Shown in pieces: positions 61,815-64,000 of a stretch of DNA of 64,000 nt. Below the pieces are notes generated by a model. The model was not told the origin of the DNA. It ran no database searches and worked only from the letters and a program-made list of their open reading frames with translations. The stretch is from contig CAVQBE010000025.1 of the NCBI GenBank assembly GCA_963710675.1, positions 238,516-302,515 on the forward strand, in the 5' to 3' direction. Made by a program: the position numbers and the translations under genes. Source of the DNA: JACCZX01 sp963710675. GTDB lineage: Bacteria; Pseudomonadota; Gammaproteobacteria; Burkholderiales; Burkholderiaceae_F. Position 1 is the stretch's first letter. Every line of letters starts with the position of its first letter.

Positions 61815-61818
<4 letters not shown>
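60958..61818 (-). CDS. N-formylglutamate amidohydrolase family protein
   Basis: 286 residues from ATG 61818, overlapping the oppF stop (ATGA). Conserved LVLDSPHSGFEFPPDF, YLDPNRHAGDIDLDLIEG, YHLNCHSMNSVAGK hold the metal-binding His and Asp residues of the HutG/FGase family. In histidine degradation the enzyme releases formate from N-formylglutamate, but no hut genes are near, so a broader N-formyl amino acid substrate is possible. Confidence 0.88.
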
Positions 61819-62793
<975 letters not shown>

Positions 62794-62810
<17 letters not shown>

Positions 62811-63801
62811 CGACTGTTTCCGAGTATTGCAACGGGAAGTAGCAGCGCAGCTGCCGGCCGTCGACCTGCGTCAGCGCGGGCATGACTTCGCAAGGTTCTG
62901 CTGCGCGTGGGCAGCGTTGCCTGAATGCGCATCCAGGCCCGAGCGTAATCAGCGACGGTGTCGAACCGCTGATCTGCCGCAGACGCTGACCGGGGGCGGT
63001 CGCCGCGGGCACCGAATCAAGCAGTCCGCGCGTGTAAGGATGACGCGGAGTCTCAAGTACGTCGTCTGCCGAACCGAGCTCGACGATGCGGCCCGCATAC
63101 ATCACCGCGATACGATCGGCGAGACCAGCGACCACCGCCAGGTCGTGCGTGATCCAGATCAGCGCGGTGCCTGATTCGCGCACCAGCTTCTGCATCTCGT
63201 ACAGGATCTGGCCCTGCACAGTGACGTCGAGCGCGGTAGTCGGCTCGTCGGCGATGATCAGATCAGGGCTGTGCAGCAGCGCGATCGCAATCGCGACGCG
63301 TTGGCGCATGCCGCCCGAGAACTGGTGCGGATACTGCACCAGGCGTTCGGCAGGTGACGCGATGCCGACACGGCTAAGCGTTGCGATTGCGCGCTGACGC
63401 GCCGACTCGCGCGAAACGTTTTCGTGCGCAAGCACCGTTTCGACCATCTGCGTTTCGATCGACAGGACCGGGTTCAGCGTCATCATCGGATCCTGGAAGA
63501 TCATTGCGATCCGCTTGCCCCGCAGCGCGCGCATGTGGTCGGGCGATGCCCCGATCAGCTCGGTGCCGTCGAATACGATGCTGCCGGCTGCGATACGGCC
63601 CGGCGGATCAATCAAACCCAGGATCGAAAATCCGGTGACTGATTTTCCGGAGCCCGATTCACCGACCAGTCCCAGCACCTCTCCGCGATGAAGGTCGAAC
63701 GAAACATCGCCGACCGCAGGCAGCACGCCATCGCGTGTCAGAAATTCGGTGCGCAGTTTATTTACCGAAAGCAAAGGCGGCACGGACAGCAGCGCGTTCA
63801 T
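62794..63801 (-). CDS. Oligopeptide/dipeptide ABC transporter ATP-binding protein (OppD/DppD type)
   Basis: 335 residues. Walker A LVGESGSGKSVTGFS, signature QFSGGMRQRVAIAIAL, Walker B LIIADEPTTALDVT, switch ITHDLAVV, Opp/Dpp C-terminal CAFRQRCPRAAEPC. Works as a heterodimer with the next gene. 15 bases behind the permease gene that runs off the window. Confidence 0.94.
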
Positions 63802-63816
63802 CGATATTGCAAAAGG

Positions 63817-64000
63817 TTACCTTGCCAGCCGAGGATTCAAGATGTCGCGCAGTTGATCGCCGACTAGGTTGATCGCGAGGATTGTTAGTAACAAAGCGAT
63901 GCCGGGGTACAGGCTGATCCAGTACTTGCCCGACATCAACACTTCATAGCCATTGGCGATCAGCAAACCAAGCGAAGGTTCGGTCGGCGGCAGCCCAAGT
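63817..64000 (-). CDS. Peptide ABC transporter permease (DppC type), 3' part
   Basis: C-terminal 60 residues of a DppC/OppC permease, ending with TAA at 63817-63819; the start is beyond the window. The visible part, LGLPPTEPSLGLLI, YEVLMSGKYWISLYPG, LAINLVGDQLRDILNPRL, matches the conserved last segment of this family. Confidence 0.93.
   Translation of the reverse strand, partial: LGLPPTEPSLGLLIANGYEVLMSGKYWISLYPGIALLLTILAINLVGDQLRDILNPRLAR

Overview
The window looks like a chromosomal segment of a betaproteobacterium, most probably of the order Burkholderiales. The gene order (spc/alpha ribosomal operon, cutA, hemB, engB, cytochrome c4, lysA, cyaY, PBP1a, pilMNOPQ, aroKB, dgt, gltBD, mla, murA, his, tat, petABC, sspAB) matches what I know of Burkholderia-type chromosomes, and the proteins resemble that group. 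This assignment is from remembered gene order and protein character, not from a search. No insertion sequence, prophage, CRISPR array or other mobile element was seen.

Layout. 1-6.3 kb holds the end of the spc operon and the alpha operon (rpsE to rplQ) plus cutA. 6.3-13 kb is a mosaic of hemB-engB, cytochrome c4, lptM-lysA, cyaY and mrcA on alternating strands. 13.3-21.4 kb has the type IV pilus alignment and secretin genes pilMNOPQ, closed by a strong terminator, then aroK-aroB-dgt. 21.5-28.1 kb is glutamate synthase with a small membrane protein between its two subunits. 28.4-36 kb is the Mla phospholipid transport operon, a second ABC exporter, a BolA protein and murA. 36.2-42.9 kb is a compact his operon, running into a HIT protein, tatABC and a Sel1-repeat protein. 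45.5-47.3 kb has a membrane-anchored HtrA protease and mscL on the minus strand. 47.5-51.8 kb encodes the cytochrome bc1 complex, sspAB and tRNA-Thr. 51.8-53.7 kb has cspA, a diguanylate cyclase and an unknown protein. 53.7-58 kb is hemA-prfA-prmC-grxD-ubiX on the minus strand. The last 6 kb has an FMN reductase, a DUF697-like protein, a lipoprotein and an operon that couples an Opp/Dpp-type peptide transporter to two N-acyl amino acid hydrolases.

Two features stand out. First, at least ten genes between 1 and 42.3 kb are broken by single-base indels: rplO, secY, lptM, mrcA, pilM, pilQ (three times), gltD, mlaF and hisI. Ten of the eleven are one extra base. Several of these genes are essential, and nothing comparable is seen in the last 21 kb. 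Sequence or assembly error is the best explanation, and I give each gene as one corrected span. Second, several leaders are crowded with perfect hairpins: five before rpsD, four in tandem before hisG, mutually exclusive ones before gltB, and single ones between tatA and tatB and between sspA and sspB. These are the best candidates for undescribed regulatory elements.

Other points of note are a possible HisC-HisB fusion, a CTG start for hisH, a 10-codon tandem duplication right behind the catalytic Asp130 of HisF, a non-acidic PLWY Qo motif in cytochrome b, and a long Lys/Ala tail on ribosomal protein L15.
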